A DNA stretch of 64,000 nt. It comes from an uncultured Bacteroidales bacterium (GTDB lineage: Bacteria; Bacteroidota; Bacteroidia; Bacteroidales; P3). Shown piece by piece: positions 9,597-18,840 of the stretch. The first letter of the stretch is position 1, and the number at the start of each line of letters is the position of its first letter. A program made the position numbers and the translations under genes. A model generated the notes under the pieces. That model saw nothing but the letters and a program-made list of their open reading frames with translations, did no database searches and was not told the DNA's origin. The stretch spans positions 17,791 to 81,790 of the forward strand of contig ONQD01000006.1 of assembly GCA_900319865.1 (NCBI GenBank), read 5' to 3'.

Positions 9597-9962
9597 ATGG
9601 CAACAATACATTTGAACAAAGAAGAATTCCTGAAAAGGATTTGGGATTTTGAGAAAAGCCCGAAAGAATGGCATTTTCGGGGAGAGAGACCCGCGATAGT
9701 GGATTTCTATGCCACATGGTGTGGTCCTTGCCAGATGCTGGCACCTGTGCTGGAGGAACTATCGGACGAGTATGCCGGAAAGATAGATATATATAAAATT
9801 GACACAGGCGAAGAAGAGGAGATGGCATCCGCCTTCGGCATAAGGAGCATCCCGAGCTTGATGTTCTGCCCCACGACCGGACACCCACAAATGCTGCTGG
9901 GGGCAATGAGCAAAACAGACCTTGAGGATGCCATGAAAAACATATTGAAAGTGAAAAAATAG
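9597..9962 (+). CDS. trxA: Thioredoxin
   Basis: 121 residues with the active site WCGPC at 41-45 in the context [16 protein letters not shown], and the cis-proline loop SIPS further on. It reduces disulfides in the cytoplasm; there is no signal peptide. A short N-terminal extension (about 20 residues) precedes the core fold, as in the Bacteroides thioredoxins linked to oxidative stress. It is first in a cluster with rubredoxin and OxyR, which points to a peroxide-response role. Confidence 0.93.
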   Translation: MATIHLNKEEFLKRIWDFEKSPKEWHFRGERPAIVDFYATWCGPCQMLAPVLEELSDEYAGKIDIYKIDTGEEEEMASAFGIRSIPSLMFCPTTGHPQMLLGAMSKTDLEDAMKNILKVKK

Positions 9963-10032
9963 CACCAGAGAAGAGAACACAACTATAGAGAAGAATCAAA
10001 AACAAACTAATAAACCTCAAACACACAAAAAA

Positions 10033-10191
10033 ATGAAGAAATACAAATGTGACATCTGCGGCTGGGAGTATGACCCCGCAGTTGGAGTGCCCGAAGCGGG
10101 CATTGCACCTGGAACCCCGTGGCAGGAAGTGCCCGACGATTTTGTTTGCCCTCTTTGCGGAGTAGGCAAAGAAGACTTCTCGGAAGAGTAA
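10033..10191 (+). CDS. Rubredoxin
   Basis: 52 residues, the standard length. Two knuckles, [10 protein letters not shown] and [11 protein letters not shown], supply the four cysteines that hold one iron, with the usual conserved Trp/Tyr/Pro spacing between them. It is a small one-electron carrier, likely feeding rubrerythrin or other peroxide/oxygen reductases. It lies 70 bases after thioredoxin and 13 bases before oxyR, so all three are probably co-transcribed. Confidence 0.95.
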   Translation: MKKYKCDICGWEYDPAVGVPEAGIAPGTPWQEVPDDFVCPLCGVGKEDFSEE

Positions 10192-10204
10192 TAATGGCGA
10201 AGCG

Positions 10205-11128
10205 ATGACTCTGCAACAAATGGAGTATGTAGTGGCGGTAGACAAATACCGCCACTTCCAGCAGGCAGCCGAGGCCTGCGGGGTGACACAACCAACCCTA
10301 TCGGCCATGCTGAGCAAATTAGAGGAAGAGCTGGACATTCGGATATTCGACCGAACGAACAAGGCCGTCCACCCCACCGAAGTGGGACAGAAAATAATAC
10401 GGCAAGCCCAACGGGCTGTGAGCGAGGCACACCGGCTGAAAGAGGTGGTGGCGGAAGAACGCGAACGGCTGACCGGAAGTTTGCGGTTGCGGATAGGCCC
10501 CACCATTGCACCGTATATAGTGCCCAAGTTCATTGAGCTGTACACAAACCAGTTTTCCACAATGGATTTGACAATAGAGGAGGTGAAATCGGAACCAATG
10601 TTCGGTGAATTGCAGAAGAATATGGCCGATATAGGCATTGCCATAACAGGCGATGCACCCGACGGGATATTCCAGATACCCCTCTACACTGAACCATTCT
10701 ACATCTACCTGGCTGAAAACTACCGACACAACAAGAACAGTTTCAGTCCGAAGGACCTTGCATCGGAGAACATGTGGGTGATGAAAGAAGCCCAATGCTT
10801 CCGCGACAGCGCTTTCAGTTTCTGCAAGGGACAGAAAACCGGACGCCAAATATATGAAGCCGGAAGCATTACTACCCTGATACAGATAGTGGACCACATT
10901 GGAGGATACACCATAATTCCCGAAATGCACCTCCCATTCCTGAACGACGCGCAACGCAAACAAGTGAGACCAATAGAAGGAGACTATATCAGCTATCGCA
11001 AAGTGTCGATGTACATACGAAACCATGAAGTACGCCAAAGGCTGGTGCAGAGTGTGGTGGACACACTGAAAGCAATTGTGCCCGCATCGATGCACGACAG
11101 CTATATAAGAAGGCCCATACAATTGTGA
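10205..11128 (+). CDS. oxyR: LysR-family peroxide sensor OxyR
   Basis: 307 residues. The N-terminal winged helix-turn-helix (FQQAAEACGVTQPTLSAML) is followed by a substrate-binding-type domain. Cysteines 198 and 207 (CFRDSAFSFC) have exactly the eight-residue spacing of the redox pair Cys199/Cys208 of E. coli OxyR, and R200-D201 follow as in CLRDQ. That makes a peroxide-sensing role likely. It is downstream of thioredoxin and rubredoxin; it may regulate them, though no operator is proposed. Confidence 0.88.
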   Translation: MTLQQMEYVVAVDKYRHFQQAAEACGVTQPTLSAMLSKLEEELDIRIFDRTNKAVHPTEVGQKIIRQAQRAVSEAHRLKEVVAEERERLTGSLRLRIGPTIAPYIVPKFIELYTNQFSTMDLTIEEVKSEPMFGELQKNMADIGIAITGDAPDGIFQIPLYTEPFYIYLAENYRHNKNSFSPKDLASENMWVMKEAQCFRDSAFSFCKGQKTGRQIYEAGSITTLIQIVDHIGGYTIIPEMHLPFLNDAQRKQVRPIEGDYISYRKVSMYIRNHEVRQRLVQSVVDTLKAIVPASMHDSYIRRPIQL

Positions 11129-11266
11129 AGAATAGTGTGCTGCGTCGGCCGAACAGCAATCCCTGACACCATACAGCAGACACCAAGAACAAAACACCTC
11201 CCAAGTGGGCAGGACAGCAAATGTGTTAATCAATTATTAACGGGCAAATATATCAGCTTTTTTTAG

Positions 11267-11275
11267 TAACTTTGC
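11267..11275 (+). promoter_or_regulatory. Promoter -7 element for the fucosidase gene
   Basis: TAACTTTGC after a T-run, matching TAnnTTTGC, about 53 bases before the ATG at 11328. Confidence 0.6.
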
Positions 11276-11327
11276 AACGTGTAATGTATCCACACCAATA
11301 CTATTACACACTGAAAATGTTACACTT

Positions 11328-12761
11328 ATGAAGAAATGTAAATATATTGCTGTCCTTCTACTGCTCGGCATGTGGTTTTCCGCCCCCATGCAGGCACAAG
11401 AAGTGCAGCCCACCTGGGAGTCACTGAACCAAAGAGGCTATCCCCAATGGTTTCAGGATGCCAAATTGGGTATATTTGTACACTGGGGGCTCTATTCCGT
11501 TCCCGCCTACTCGGCCGCCGACGGATATGCCGAATGGTTCTACAGAGGGTTGATGCTGGGCGACAGCATCCGCTCGACAGAAATGCTCGACTTCAACAAA
11601 CGTTGGGGCTACCTGCTGGGAGACCAGTGGAGCGGACGACTGAGCAACAGCGACGCCGTAAAACAGAAACCCAGACTCACCGACCTCTATACCCTATATG
11701 CCCAGACTTGGTTTGCACAACACTGGAATCCTGACCAATGGGCCGAACTCTTTGCCCAATCGGGAGCAAAATACGTGGTGCTGGTGACCAAACACCACGA
11801 CGGATACTGCCTGTGGCCCAGCCGCTACCAGCCCAACTGGAACAGCATGGTGACTGGCCCCCATCAGGACATTGTGGGAAAACTGACCACATCGGTTCGC
11901 AATGCCGGTCTGAAGATGGGCTTTTACTACTCGCTCACCGAATGGACCAACAGCCTGCATATATGGATGCACGACCCTGACAGCGCCATTGGCGAATATG
12001 TGGACAGGTACATGACTCCGCAATTCAAAGAGTTGGTAACCAAATATAAACCCAGCCTCATATTTGCCGACGGCGAATGGCAGAACACTGCCGAACAGTT
12101 TCACGCCAAAGAACTTATCTCATGGTATTACAACACCGTGGGACCGGAAGCCATAGTGAACGACCGCTGGGGCGAAGGCACACAGCACGGATTCAAGACC
12201 CCCGAATACAAGGGAGCCATTGCCGACACCGTCCGCCCCTGGGCCGAATGCCGCGGCATAGGACGCTCGTTCGGGCTGAACAGAAATGAGCCTCTGAGCA
12301 ACTACCTGACAAGCGACTCGCTGATACGTCATTTTGTGAAACTCGTGGCTGCCGGCGGCGGCATGACCCTGAATGTGGGTCCCGATGCCGACGGCACCAT
12401 CCCCATGCTACAGCAGGAGCGCCTCATTGACCTGGGCAACTGGCTAAAAACGAACGGCGAAGCCATATATGGTTCACGCCCATACAAAAAAATGTGCGAA
12501 AGCGACAGCACCGTATACTACACCCGAAACAATGGGAACCTCTATGCTATCGCCACACACATCAACAGCAAGACACTGGTCCTGAAAAACATGCCCAAAC
12601 CCAGCATCCTTTCACAGGTCACCCTGTTGGGCTGCGACAAACATATCAGCCATTTCTATTTTGCCGGAAGCCTCTACATCAGGCTGAACAACCTCACCCT
12701 TGAAGACTTCAACAAGAACAAGGGGGCGTGGGTGTTCCGCATCACAAAATATGGCAACTGA
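11328..12761 (+). CDS. Secreted alpha-L-fucosidase (GH29)
   Basis: 477 residues with a clear signal peptide ending near MQAQ. The GH29 barrel is recognisable: WFQDAKLGIFVHWGLYSVPAY at the start, YVVLVTKHHDGYCLW (the His-His-Asp fucose site), GLKMGFYYSLTEW, and IFADGEW carrying the expected nucleophile Asp. A family-typical GGGMTLNVGPDADG follows and a C-terminal beta domain closes the protein. It should remove fucose from host or dietary glycans in the periplasm or outside. It is not beside a SusC/D pair here. Confidence 0.9.
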   Translation: MKKCKYIAVLLLLGMWFSAPMQAQEVQPTWESLNQRGYPQWFQDAKLGIFVHWGLYSVPAYSAADGYAEWFYRGLMLGDSIRSTEMLDFNKRWGYLLGDQWSGRLSNSDAVKQKPRLTDLYTLYAQTWFAQHWNPDQWAELFAQSGAKYVVLVTKHHDGYCLWPSRYQPNWNSMVTGPHQDIVGKLTTSVRNAGLKMGFYYSLTEWTNSLHIWMHDPDSAIGEYVDRYMTPQFKELVTKYKPSLIFADGEWQNTAEQFHAKELISWYYNTVGPEAIVNDRWGEGTQHGFKTPEYKGAIADTVRPWAECRGIGRSFGLNRNEPLSNYLTSDSLIRHFVKLVAAGGGMTLNVGPDADGTIPMLQQERLIDLGNWLKTNGEAIYGSRPYKKMCESDSTVYYTRNNGNLYAIATHINSKTLVLKNMPKPSILSQVTLLGCDKHISHFYFAGSLYIRLNNLTLEDFNKNKGAWVFRITKYGN

Positions 12762-12858
12762 CAACATACCGTTGACACACAAAAACTGCAGCACGCCACA
12801 CAAGTGAGCGTAGTGGTTGTGTGGCCGTATAAAAACAATCCGAAATAAAACAGCTTTC

Positions 12859-13938
12859 ATGCCCGTATTCGAAGCCTCGTCCATCCAAACCGTTGCCCTT
12901 CACCGCGTGGGCAACAAAGCCACTGAGGAAGGTTATGTGCTCTCCTCCCAACCCATTCCTCTAAACGAACAGCTGCAGGACATACTGATAAAATACTGCC
13001 TCTCGCCATTCAAAGCGGAAGAATACTACCACCTGTATGACGACGAGAACGTGGAAATGAACACGATATACGATTGCTGCGCCAATATCTTTGCCGACCC
13101 GGAATGTCTCATAGAGGAATCGCAAAGAATGGCTAAACATCTATACGATGCGTCGACTCATGCAAACATCAAAGGCGGTGACCTGTTCGTGGTCTATTTC
13201 GCACAATGCATGTTGAATGGAGAAACCATGGACGCTGTGGGCATATTCAAGTCAGAGAACAAAGAGACCTTCCTGAAAGTGGTTCACGGAGAAGAGCAAT
13301 GGAGCACCGCCGACAATGACCCTAGCGCCCACGCCGAATACCATTTGGAAGCGGACAAAGGCATAAACCCCGACAAACTTGACAAAGGTGCCCTCATCTT
13401 CAACACCGAAGCCGAAAAGGGATACATAGTGAGTGTTGTGGATGCCACCAACCGCACCACCGACGCCCTGTATTGGAAAGACACCTTTCTCCGCATACGC
13501 CAACGCGAGGACGGCTATTTCAACACCCACACCGAGATGAGTGCCTACAAGAAGTTCATCACCGACGAGCTTCCCCAACAGTTTGAAGGGGTGAGCAAAG
13601 CCGACCAAGCCGACATGCTGAACCGTTGCAGCAACTACTTCAAACAGAACGACAACTTCGACCTACAGTCATTTACAGAAGAGGTAATTGCCCAGCCGGA
13701 AGTGATTGACAGCTTCAAAGAATACCGTGAGCAATACCAACAAGAAAACGATGTGCTGATGCCCGAGAGCTACGACATCAACGAGAGTGCCGTAAAGAAA
13801 CAGTCACGTGCCTACAAGAGCGTGATAAAACTCGACAAGAATTTCCATATCTATGTGCACGGCAACCGCGAACTGATAGAACAGGGCGAGGACGAGAAAG
13901 GCAAATACTACAAAGTGTACTACAGCGAAGAGAGCTGA
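12859..13938 (+). CDS. Nucleoid-associated protein (NdpA/YejK family)
   Basis: 359 residues from MPVFEASSIQ at 12859; a longer frame from 12817 reads through improbable sequence. The N-terminal signature (VALHRVGNKATEEG) and the GDLFVVYF...GIFK block fit the 37-kDa nucleoid-associated protein family. The family binds the nucleoid, but its molecular job is poorly defined. It stands alone between the fucosidase and the convergent rdgB operon. Confidence 0.75.
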   Translation: MPVFEASSIQTVALHRVGNKATEEGYVLSSQPIPLNEQLQDILIKYCLSPFKAEEYYHLYDDENVEMNTIYDCCANIFADPECLIEESQRMAKHLYDASTHANIKGGDLFVVYFAQCMLNGETMDAVGIFKSENKETFLKVVHGEEQWSTADNDPSAHAEYHLEADKGINPDKLDKGALIFNTEAEKGYIVSVVDATNRTTDALYWKDTFLRIRQREDGYFNTHTEMSAYKKFITDELPQQFEGVSKADQADMLNRCSNYFKQNDNFDLQSFTEEVIAQPEVIDSFKEYREQYQQENDVLMPESYDINESAVKKQSRAYKSVIKLDKNFHIYVHGNRELIEQGEDEKGKYYKVYYSEES

Positions 13939-13967
13939 GCCCAAGACACAGAGGTGCCGACAGAAGG

Positions 13968-14738
13968 TCAGATAATCTGAAGGGACTTCAGCGCGTACTC
14001 TATGCCCTCTTCATCCACCGAGGTGGTGACAAAATCGGCATGCCGTTTCACCTCGTCGGCGGCGTTGCCCATAGCCACACCGATGCCACAATAATCAAGC
14101 ATCTCTATGTCGTTCCCGCCGTCGCCGAAACCGATACACTCTTCCCGCGCAATGCCGAAATGGCGAATCATACACTCTATGCCCGAAGCCTTGCTGTTCG
14201 AGGCATTCACCAAGTCGCTGAATCCGGGATGCCATCGGGGCAGGCGGCAGTGGGGCAACATCTCCAGCACCTTCGCATCGGCCTCGGCTGGCATAATAGC
14301 AATAATCTGATAGGTTTTGCGCCCCTTCATCTCGTTGATATCGAGCAGTGGAGGCATCTGGAACTCCAACTGGTTGCGTATCGCTATAGCCACAGGATCC
14401 GAAAGTGTGTTCACAAACATCTCGTGTTCTGTGAAAATCATAGTACACAAATGATTGTCGCGGGCATAATCCAGCCAGCGGTCCGTCTCCTCCTGTGGGA
14501 TAGGGTTGCTCAGAAGCACCTTATCGCCCACAAAACAATAGCCCCCGTTCATGGTGACATATCCGTCAAAACTGACCGGCATTTCCGGAATCAGAACCAT
14601 CGGGCGACCCGAGGAGATGAAAGTGCGTATTCCCTTGCGGTGCAACGCGTCGAAGGCACGTACGGTGCCCTCCGATACAGCATGTGTGGTGAAACTCAGC
14701 AGTGTGCCGTCTATATCAAAAAATGCAGCTTTTATCAA
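13968..14738 (-). CDS. HAD-family (Cof-type) sugar-phosphate phosphatase
   Basis: The HAD motifs are DIDGTLLS (nucleophile DxD), SSGRP, a Lys in the cap region and GDGGNDIEML at the end, which is the layout of Cof/YidA phosphatases with a C2 cap. The start is unclear. No ATG precedes the first motif; TTG at 14738 (L-I-K-A-A-F-F) is the nearest plausible start, and another TTG at 14804 would give 278 residues and sit just after the pnp stop. Likely substrates are sugar or nucleotide phosphates. It is last in the rdgB-pnp operon. Confidence 0.8.
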   Translation of the reverse strand: MIKAAFFDIDGTLLSFTTHAVSEGTVRAFDALHRKGIRTFISSGRPMVLIPEMPVSFDGYVTMNGGYCFVGDKVLLSNPIPQEETDRWLDYARDNHLCTMIFTEHEMFVNTLSDPVAIAIRNQLEFQMPPLLDINEMKGRKTYQIIAIMPAEADAKVLEMLPHCRLPRWHPGFSDLVNASNSKASGIECMIRHFGIAREECIGFGDGGNDIEMLDYCGIGVAMGNAADEVKRHADFVTTSVDEEGIEYALKSLQII

Positions 14739-14809
14739 TTCAGTTCTAATAGTTGTTTTTAGTAATACAAATTCAACGCAGGAGCCGAAACCCCAACCCG
14801 GCAAAGCAT

Positions 14810-15631
14810 CTAAAGCATTGCAATCATTTCGGCAAAAAGTACCGACATGCGCTGTGCGGCGGCATTTGCAGCACGCACCACATCGTCGCCGTCGTTGAGA
14901 TTATCCTCGCTCAACGCGTTGGCCTGGTTGGTGATAACACTCATGCCGAAAACCTCCATTCCGCTATGTCGCGCAACAATAGCCTCGGGCACAGTGGACA
15001 TACCCACTGCATCGCCTCCCATGATGTGATACATCCGATACTCGGCCGGAGTCTCGTACGAGGGACCCGTAACGCCCACGTACACACCCATCCGCAGGAA
15101 ATCGCCCACATCGTCGGCAGCCTGTATTGCAATATCGCGCAGTCGGGGGCTGTAAGTGGTGGTCATATCCGGAAAGCGGGGACCCAGCAAATCCTCGTTG
15201 GGACCAATCAGCGGATTGGGCATCATATTGATATGGTCGGTAATCACCATCAAATCGCCCACATTGAAAGCAGGATTCATGGTCCCGGCGGCATTGCTGA
15301 TAAGAAGCACCTTGATGCCCAGCCGCGCCATCACGCGCACCGGGAACGTCACCACCTGCATGGAATAGCCTTCATAATAGTGGAAGCGTCCCTGCATAGC
15401 CATAACGCGCTTGCCACCCAATGTGCCAATAATCAGGTTGCCGTCGTGACCCACCACTGTGGAGTGGGCAAAATGGGGTATCTCAACATAAGGCACAACA
15501 ACCTTATCCTCTATCGCATCGGCCAAAGGGCCAAGACCGCTGCCCAAAATAACGCCCACCTCGGGCACATCGTCACTAATGAGTGAACGGATAAAGGCAC
15601 AACTCTCGTCTATCTGTTCTATAATCGTCAT
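14810..15631 (-). CDS. punA: Purine nucleoside phosphorylase (trimeric class)
   Basis: 273 residues, normal for the trimeric PNP/MTAP family. Seen motifs: ILGSGLGPLAD (phosphate loop), GRFHYYEGY, SNAAGTMNP, GMSTVPEAIVARH and the base-binding Asn in VITNQANAL. It splits purine nucleosides with phosphate in the salvage pathway. It lies 44 bases after the nuclease-family gene and immediately before the HAD phosphatase; together with rdgB the operon reads as nucleotide housekeeping. Confidence 0.95.
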   Translation of the reverse strand: MTIIEQIDESCAFIRSLISDDVPEVGVILGSGLGPLADAIEDKVVVPYVEIPHFAHSTVVGHDGNLIIGTLGGKRVMAMQGRFHYYEGYSMQVVTFPVRVMARLGIKVLLISNAAGTMNPAFNVGDLMVITDHINMMPNPLIGPNEDLLGPRFPDMTTTYSPRLRDIAIQAADDVGDFLRMGVYVGVTGPSYETPAEYRMYHIMGGDAVGMSTVPEAIVARHSGMEVFGMSVITNQANALSEDNLNDGDDVVRAANAAAQRMSVLFAEMIAML

Positions 15632-15675
15632 ATCAAAAGGTTATCAATTGGATAAATCAGTATCAATGCTTGCCG

Positions 15676-16245
15676 TCAAAGGCTGTTTTTGATTTGCTCT
15701 ATGCGTTTCAGAATCTCGGCGGCCTGCTCATAGTCCTCATTCTCTTCACACTCGCGCAACATCTCCTCGAGCACCGCCAAAGTGTCGGCCGGATGAGTGA
15801 CGGGGTGGTGGTTTCCCGGCAAGTTTCCTTCCAATGCCCCCTGTTCCATCGAGGTCTCCTCAAACACATTGCTATTCATATAAATGCCGCATCCCTGCAA
15901 CAACGACATCACCACCGCATCGCTGGTGCGGCAATCAAAACACTTCTCCGAAAACCCGTCGTAGAGATACATGCTGGAATAGAAAATGCCTTCGTCAAAG
16001 CGGTCGATAGTGACCCGTTTGAGGTTCAGCATATACTCGTCGAGAATGGAACTGAGCAAATTGTGCGTCAATGGCCTGCGGGCGCTGCGGCCCTCCACAG
16101 CCAGCAGGATGGCCTGAGCCTCGGCCTCGCCTATCAGAATAGGCACCTCCTTGCGTTGCTCACGAGCTGACAAAATGAGGATATAAGCATCGCTCATCGA
16201 CATGGTTTGAGAAATTCTCTCAGCAAATACTTGAATATAATCCAT
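15676..16245 (-). CDS. Bifunctional nuclease (DUF151) family protein with UVR domain
   Basis: 189 residues. The N-terminal DUF151/BFN domain (about 5-135) contains VPILIGEAEAQAILLA and DCRTSDAVVM. The C-terminal 35 residues (LRECEENEDYEQAAEILKRIEQIK) form a UVR helical pair of the kind that contacts UvrB/Clp-type partners. Family members have reported nuclease activity; the role in bacteria is not settled. Its ATG overlaps the rdgB stop by one base (TAATG), so translation is coupled. Confidence 0.8.
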   Translation of the reverse strand: MDYIQVFAERISQTMSMSDAYILILSAREQRKEVPILIGEAEAQAILLAVEGRSARRPLTHNLLSSILDEYMLNLKRVTIDRFDEGIFYSSMYLYDGFSEKCFDCRTSDAVVMSLLQGCGIYMNSNVFEETSMEQGALEGNLPGNHHPVTHPADTLAVLEEMLRECEENEDYEQAAEILKRIEQIKNSL

Positions 16246-16829
16246 TACATATCGAGTGTTTTCAAATAGTCGACCAAAAGCTTCACCGCGCGGCCACGAT
16301 GGCTTATTTGGTTCTTAACATCCAACGGCATCTCGGCGAAACTCACAGCAAAACGGTCGGGCATGAACACAGGGTCGTACCCGAAGCCCTCGCTGCCGTA
16401 ACGCTCGGTCAGTATCACACCATCCACCCTCCCCTCAAAATATCGGGGAACACCCTGCTCCATCAGGCAAATCACAGTGCGGAAATCCGCTTTCCGGTTC
16501 GTCTTCCCGTCCAGGGCGGCCAGAAGCTTGTCAATATTGTCGTCGAACGAGCAATGCTCGCCGGCATAACGTGCGCTGTACACTCCCGGGGCTCCACCCA
16601 GGGCGTCCACCTCAAGACCCGTGTCGTCGGCAAAACAGTCCATCCCCACTCGCTCCCACACCCACTGGGCCTTCTGCAGTGCATTTCCCTGCAGCGTATC
16701 GGAAGTTTCGGGTATATCGCCCGACAAGCCCACATCGGCAAGGCTTTTCACCTCCACCACCCCATCAAGCATTTCACTGACTTCACGTATCTTATGCTTA
16801 TTATTCGTTGCAAAAACCAATGTTTTCAT
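16245..16829 (-). CDS. rdgB: XTP/dITP diphosphatase (house-cleaning pyrophosphatase)
   Basis: 194 residues from MKTLVFATNNKHK. The Ham1/RdgB motifs are all present: TNNKHK at the N-terminus, FADDTGLEVDAL with the catalytic Asp, and GFGYDPVF and SHRGRA near the end. It removes deaminated purine triphosphates before they enter DNA. ATG 16829 is used because the -7 promoter element at 16835-16843 overlaps any earlier start; this makes the transcript nearly or fully leaderless. It is first gene of the operon. Confidence 0.93.
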   Translation of the reverse strand: MKTLVFATNNKHKIREVSEMLDGVVEVKSLADVGLSGDIPETSDTLQGNALQKAQWVWERVGMDCFADDTGLEVDALGGAPGVYSARYAGEHCSFDDNIDKLLAALDGKTNRKADFRTVICLMEQGVPRYFEGRVDGVILTERYGSEGFGYDPVFMPDRFAVSFAEMPLDVKNQISHRGRAVKLLVDYLKTLDM

Positions 16830-16834
16830 ACACT

Positions 16835-16843
16835 GCAAATATA
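16835..16843 (-). promoter_or_regulatory. Promoter -7 element abutting rdgB start
   Basis: On the minus strand, TATATTTGC, only five bases before the rdgB ATG. If used, transcription would start at or next to the start codon. Confidence 0.55.
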
Positions 16844-16999
16844 CATATTTTTCCTGACATAATCACACACTCAACAAAAAAAAGTTGTATTCCGCCCCCA
16901 GCGTCCAGCAAGTTGAGCCCCAACAATAACCCGCCTACAGCCTTTTGCCCGCTTGGAAATATCTATTCCACATACTTCCTCCCTCCCCCATCCTCCACA

Positions 17000-17166
17000 G
17001 AAGGTTCGCTGTAGGTTCGCTATAGGTTCGCTATAAGTCCAATGCGGATCCGCTTTATTTCCGCTTGTTTTTCAATACTTCAATGGTATTTCAACGTTCC
17101 AAAAGCGTCGAAATACCGTTGACGTAGCGTTGAAATACCGTTGCAATAGCGAGCGCAAAGAGAACC
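17000..17166 (+). repeat. Dispersed intergenic repeat, copy 1
   Basis: Begins with three direct TTCGCTrTAgg units, then CGCTTTATTTCCGCTTGTTT, then a palindrome (GGTATTTCAACG, 9-base loop, CGTCGAAATACC at about 17085-17117) and two further GAAATACCGTTG units. The same order occurs inverted at 45045-45163. It lies in a 475-base spacer between divergent rdgB and the GWxTD gene. It codes for nothing evident. Confidence 0.75.
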
Positions 17167-17305
17167 TACACACAACCGACATAAGAACCCTTTAAACATG
17201 CAGACAATCGAAAACTCATTCATTAAATAATATTTTTTTAGTATATACAATATTTGATTGACTTTGTCGTTAAACATTAGATTGAACAGGAAAATACACA
17301 TTGCC

Positions 17306-18838
17306 ATGAAAAAATATATCCTTTTGGTTGCCGCCCTGTTGATTGCCGGCACTACGTTGGGAGCCGAGAAACACCTATCCGCACTTTTTGGCTATTCGGT
17401 GTTCTATCTCCCAGACGAAAACCTCCCCTATGTGGAGACTTATCTTGACTTCGACGCACGGTCGCTGAACCTTCTGAAGGAGAGCGACAACGGCTACCGC
17501 GCAACCGTGGAGGTAACGCTGGTTGTGCGCAAAAACGATACGGTGGAGTACTTGAAGAAATACGACCTCAAGAGTCCCTTTACCGCCTCGCCCCAAATGG
17601 ACGACTTCACCTTTTTCGACCTCCATCGCTTTGCCCTGAAAAACGGCATCTACGACCTCGAAATCTCCATGAAGGACAAAGCCTCGAGCGACAAACCCTT
17701 TGTGCTGAAAGAGAAGCTCTATGTCTATTACGTGGCGGGCCGCACAGCAGCCTCCAACGTGCAGCTCATGGCATCGGTCACCCCTACCGACCAAGTCAAC
17801 AACATGACCCGCAACGGGTATGAAATGATGCCCTATATCAATGACTTTGTTCCCGCCGAAGTGTCGGTGCTATACCCCTACATGGAGCTCTACAATGTGG
17901 AGAAAGAAGTGGGTGACAAGCCCTACCACGTGGCCATCCATATAGAGCAGAGCGAGAACGGCCGCATCATCAGCGGAACCTACCAGCAACGCAGCTACAC
18001 CCCCAACAAACAGCTTCAGCCCATTGTGAGCAGTGTGGACGTTTCCAATCTGCCCTCGGGCAATTACAAGCTTGTGGTCGAGGCGCTCAACAACGCTAAC
18101 GACCCCTTCTTCCGCAAGGAGGTATTCTTCCAGCGTTCCAATCCCGATGTGGTAGAGGAACAGCTGACCGAGGATATGGTTGCTGTGTCGTTTGCGGCGC
18201 TAATCACCGACGAGCAGAAACTCAACTATTACATCCGGGCTCTCTACCCCATCTCTTCGCCTCAGGAAATCAGTGTGGCCGAGGAGCTGATTCCCCAAAC
18301 CGACCTTGCCGCCAAACAGACATACTTCTACCGCTTCTGGATTACCCGCAACGCTATGGAGCCGGAGAACGAGTGGAACAAGTACTACGAGAAACTGAAA
18401 TATGTGGACGAAAACTTCAGCTATCCCAAAACTCCCGGATTTCTCACTGACCGCGGACGCATCTATCTGCAATATGGTCCTCCCGACTATGTGCGCGACG
18501 AAAAGAACTTTGTGGGTGTGAAGGGATTTGTGGCCCAGCCCAAAGTGAGCAGCAACACCGACCGCACTTCCGAACGCTACAACCAGCGCGACGACAACGG
18601 ACAGGGACATGTTCACTACCTGCCCTATATCATTTGGCGCTACAACCGTATGGAGAACGACTTCCCCAACCGAGTGTTCCTCTTCTGGGACGAGCATCGC
18701 AGCGGCTACTACAAATTGCTCAACTCCAATGCACGCGGCGAGTTGCGTACACCCGGATGGGAGCGCATGCTGTGCCGCAACCAGCTGGAGGAGGAAGTCC
18801 TGGGCGATGTAGGACATCAGTTTGAGCGTGGCATGTAA
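17306..18838 (+). CDS. Secreted GWxTD-domain protein
   Basis: 510 residues from MKKYILLVAALLIAGTTLG (signal peptide). The C-terminal third carries the GWxTD module seen in Bacteroidetes: FWITRNAMEPENEW, then GFLTDRGRIYLQYGPPDYV (the G-W-x-T-D here reads GFLTD). The N-terminal part is beta-rich. The function is unknown; the protein is probably periplasmic or lipid-independent surface. It starts a plus-strand run whose next member follows after two bases. Confidence 0.8.
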   Translation: MKKYILLVAALLIAGTTLGAEKHLSALFGYSVFYLPDENLPYVETYLDFDARSLNLLKESDNGYRATVEVTLVVRKNDTVEYLKKYDLKSPFTASPQMDDFTFFDLHRFALKNGIYDLEISMKDKASSDKPFVLKEKLYVYYVAGRTAASNVQLMASVTPTDQVNNMTRNGYEMMPYINDFVPAEVSVLYPYMELYNVEKEVGDKPYHVAIHIEQSENGRIISGTYQQRSYTPNKQLQPIVSSVDVSNLPSGNYKLVVEALNNANDPFFRKEVFFQRSNPDVVEEQLTEDMVAVSFAALITDEQKLNYYIRALYPISSPQEISVAEELIPQTDLAAKQTYFYRFWITRNAMEPENEWNKYYEKLKYVDENFSYPKTPGFLTDRGRIYLQYGPPDYVRDEKNFVGVKGFVAQPKVSSNTDRTSERYNQRDDNGQGHVHYLPYIIWRYNRMENDFPNRVFLFWDEHRSGYYKLLNSNARGELRTPGWERMLCRNQLEEEVLGDVGHQFERGM

Positions 18839-18840
18839 CA

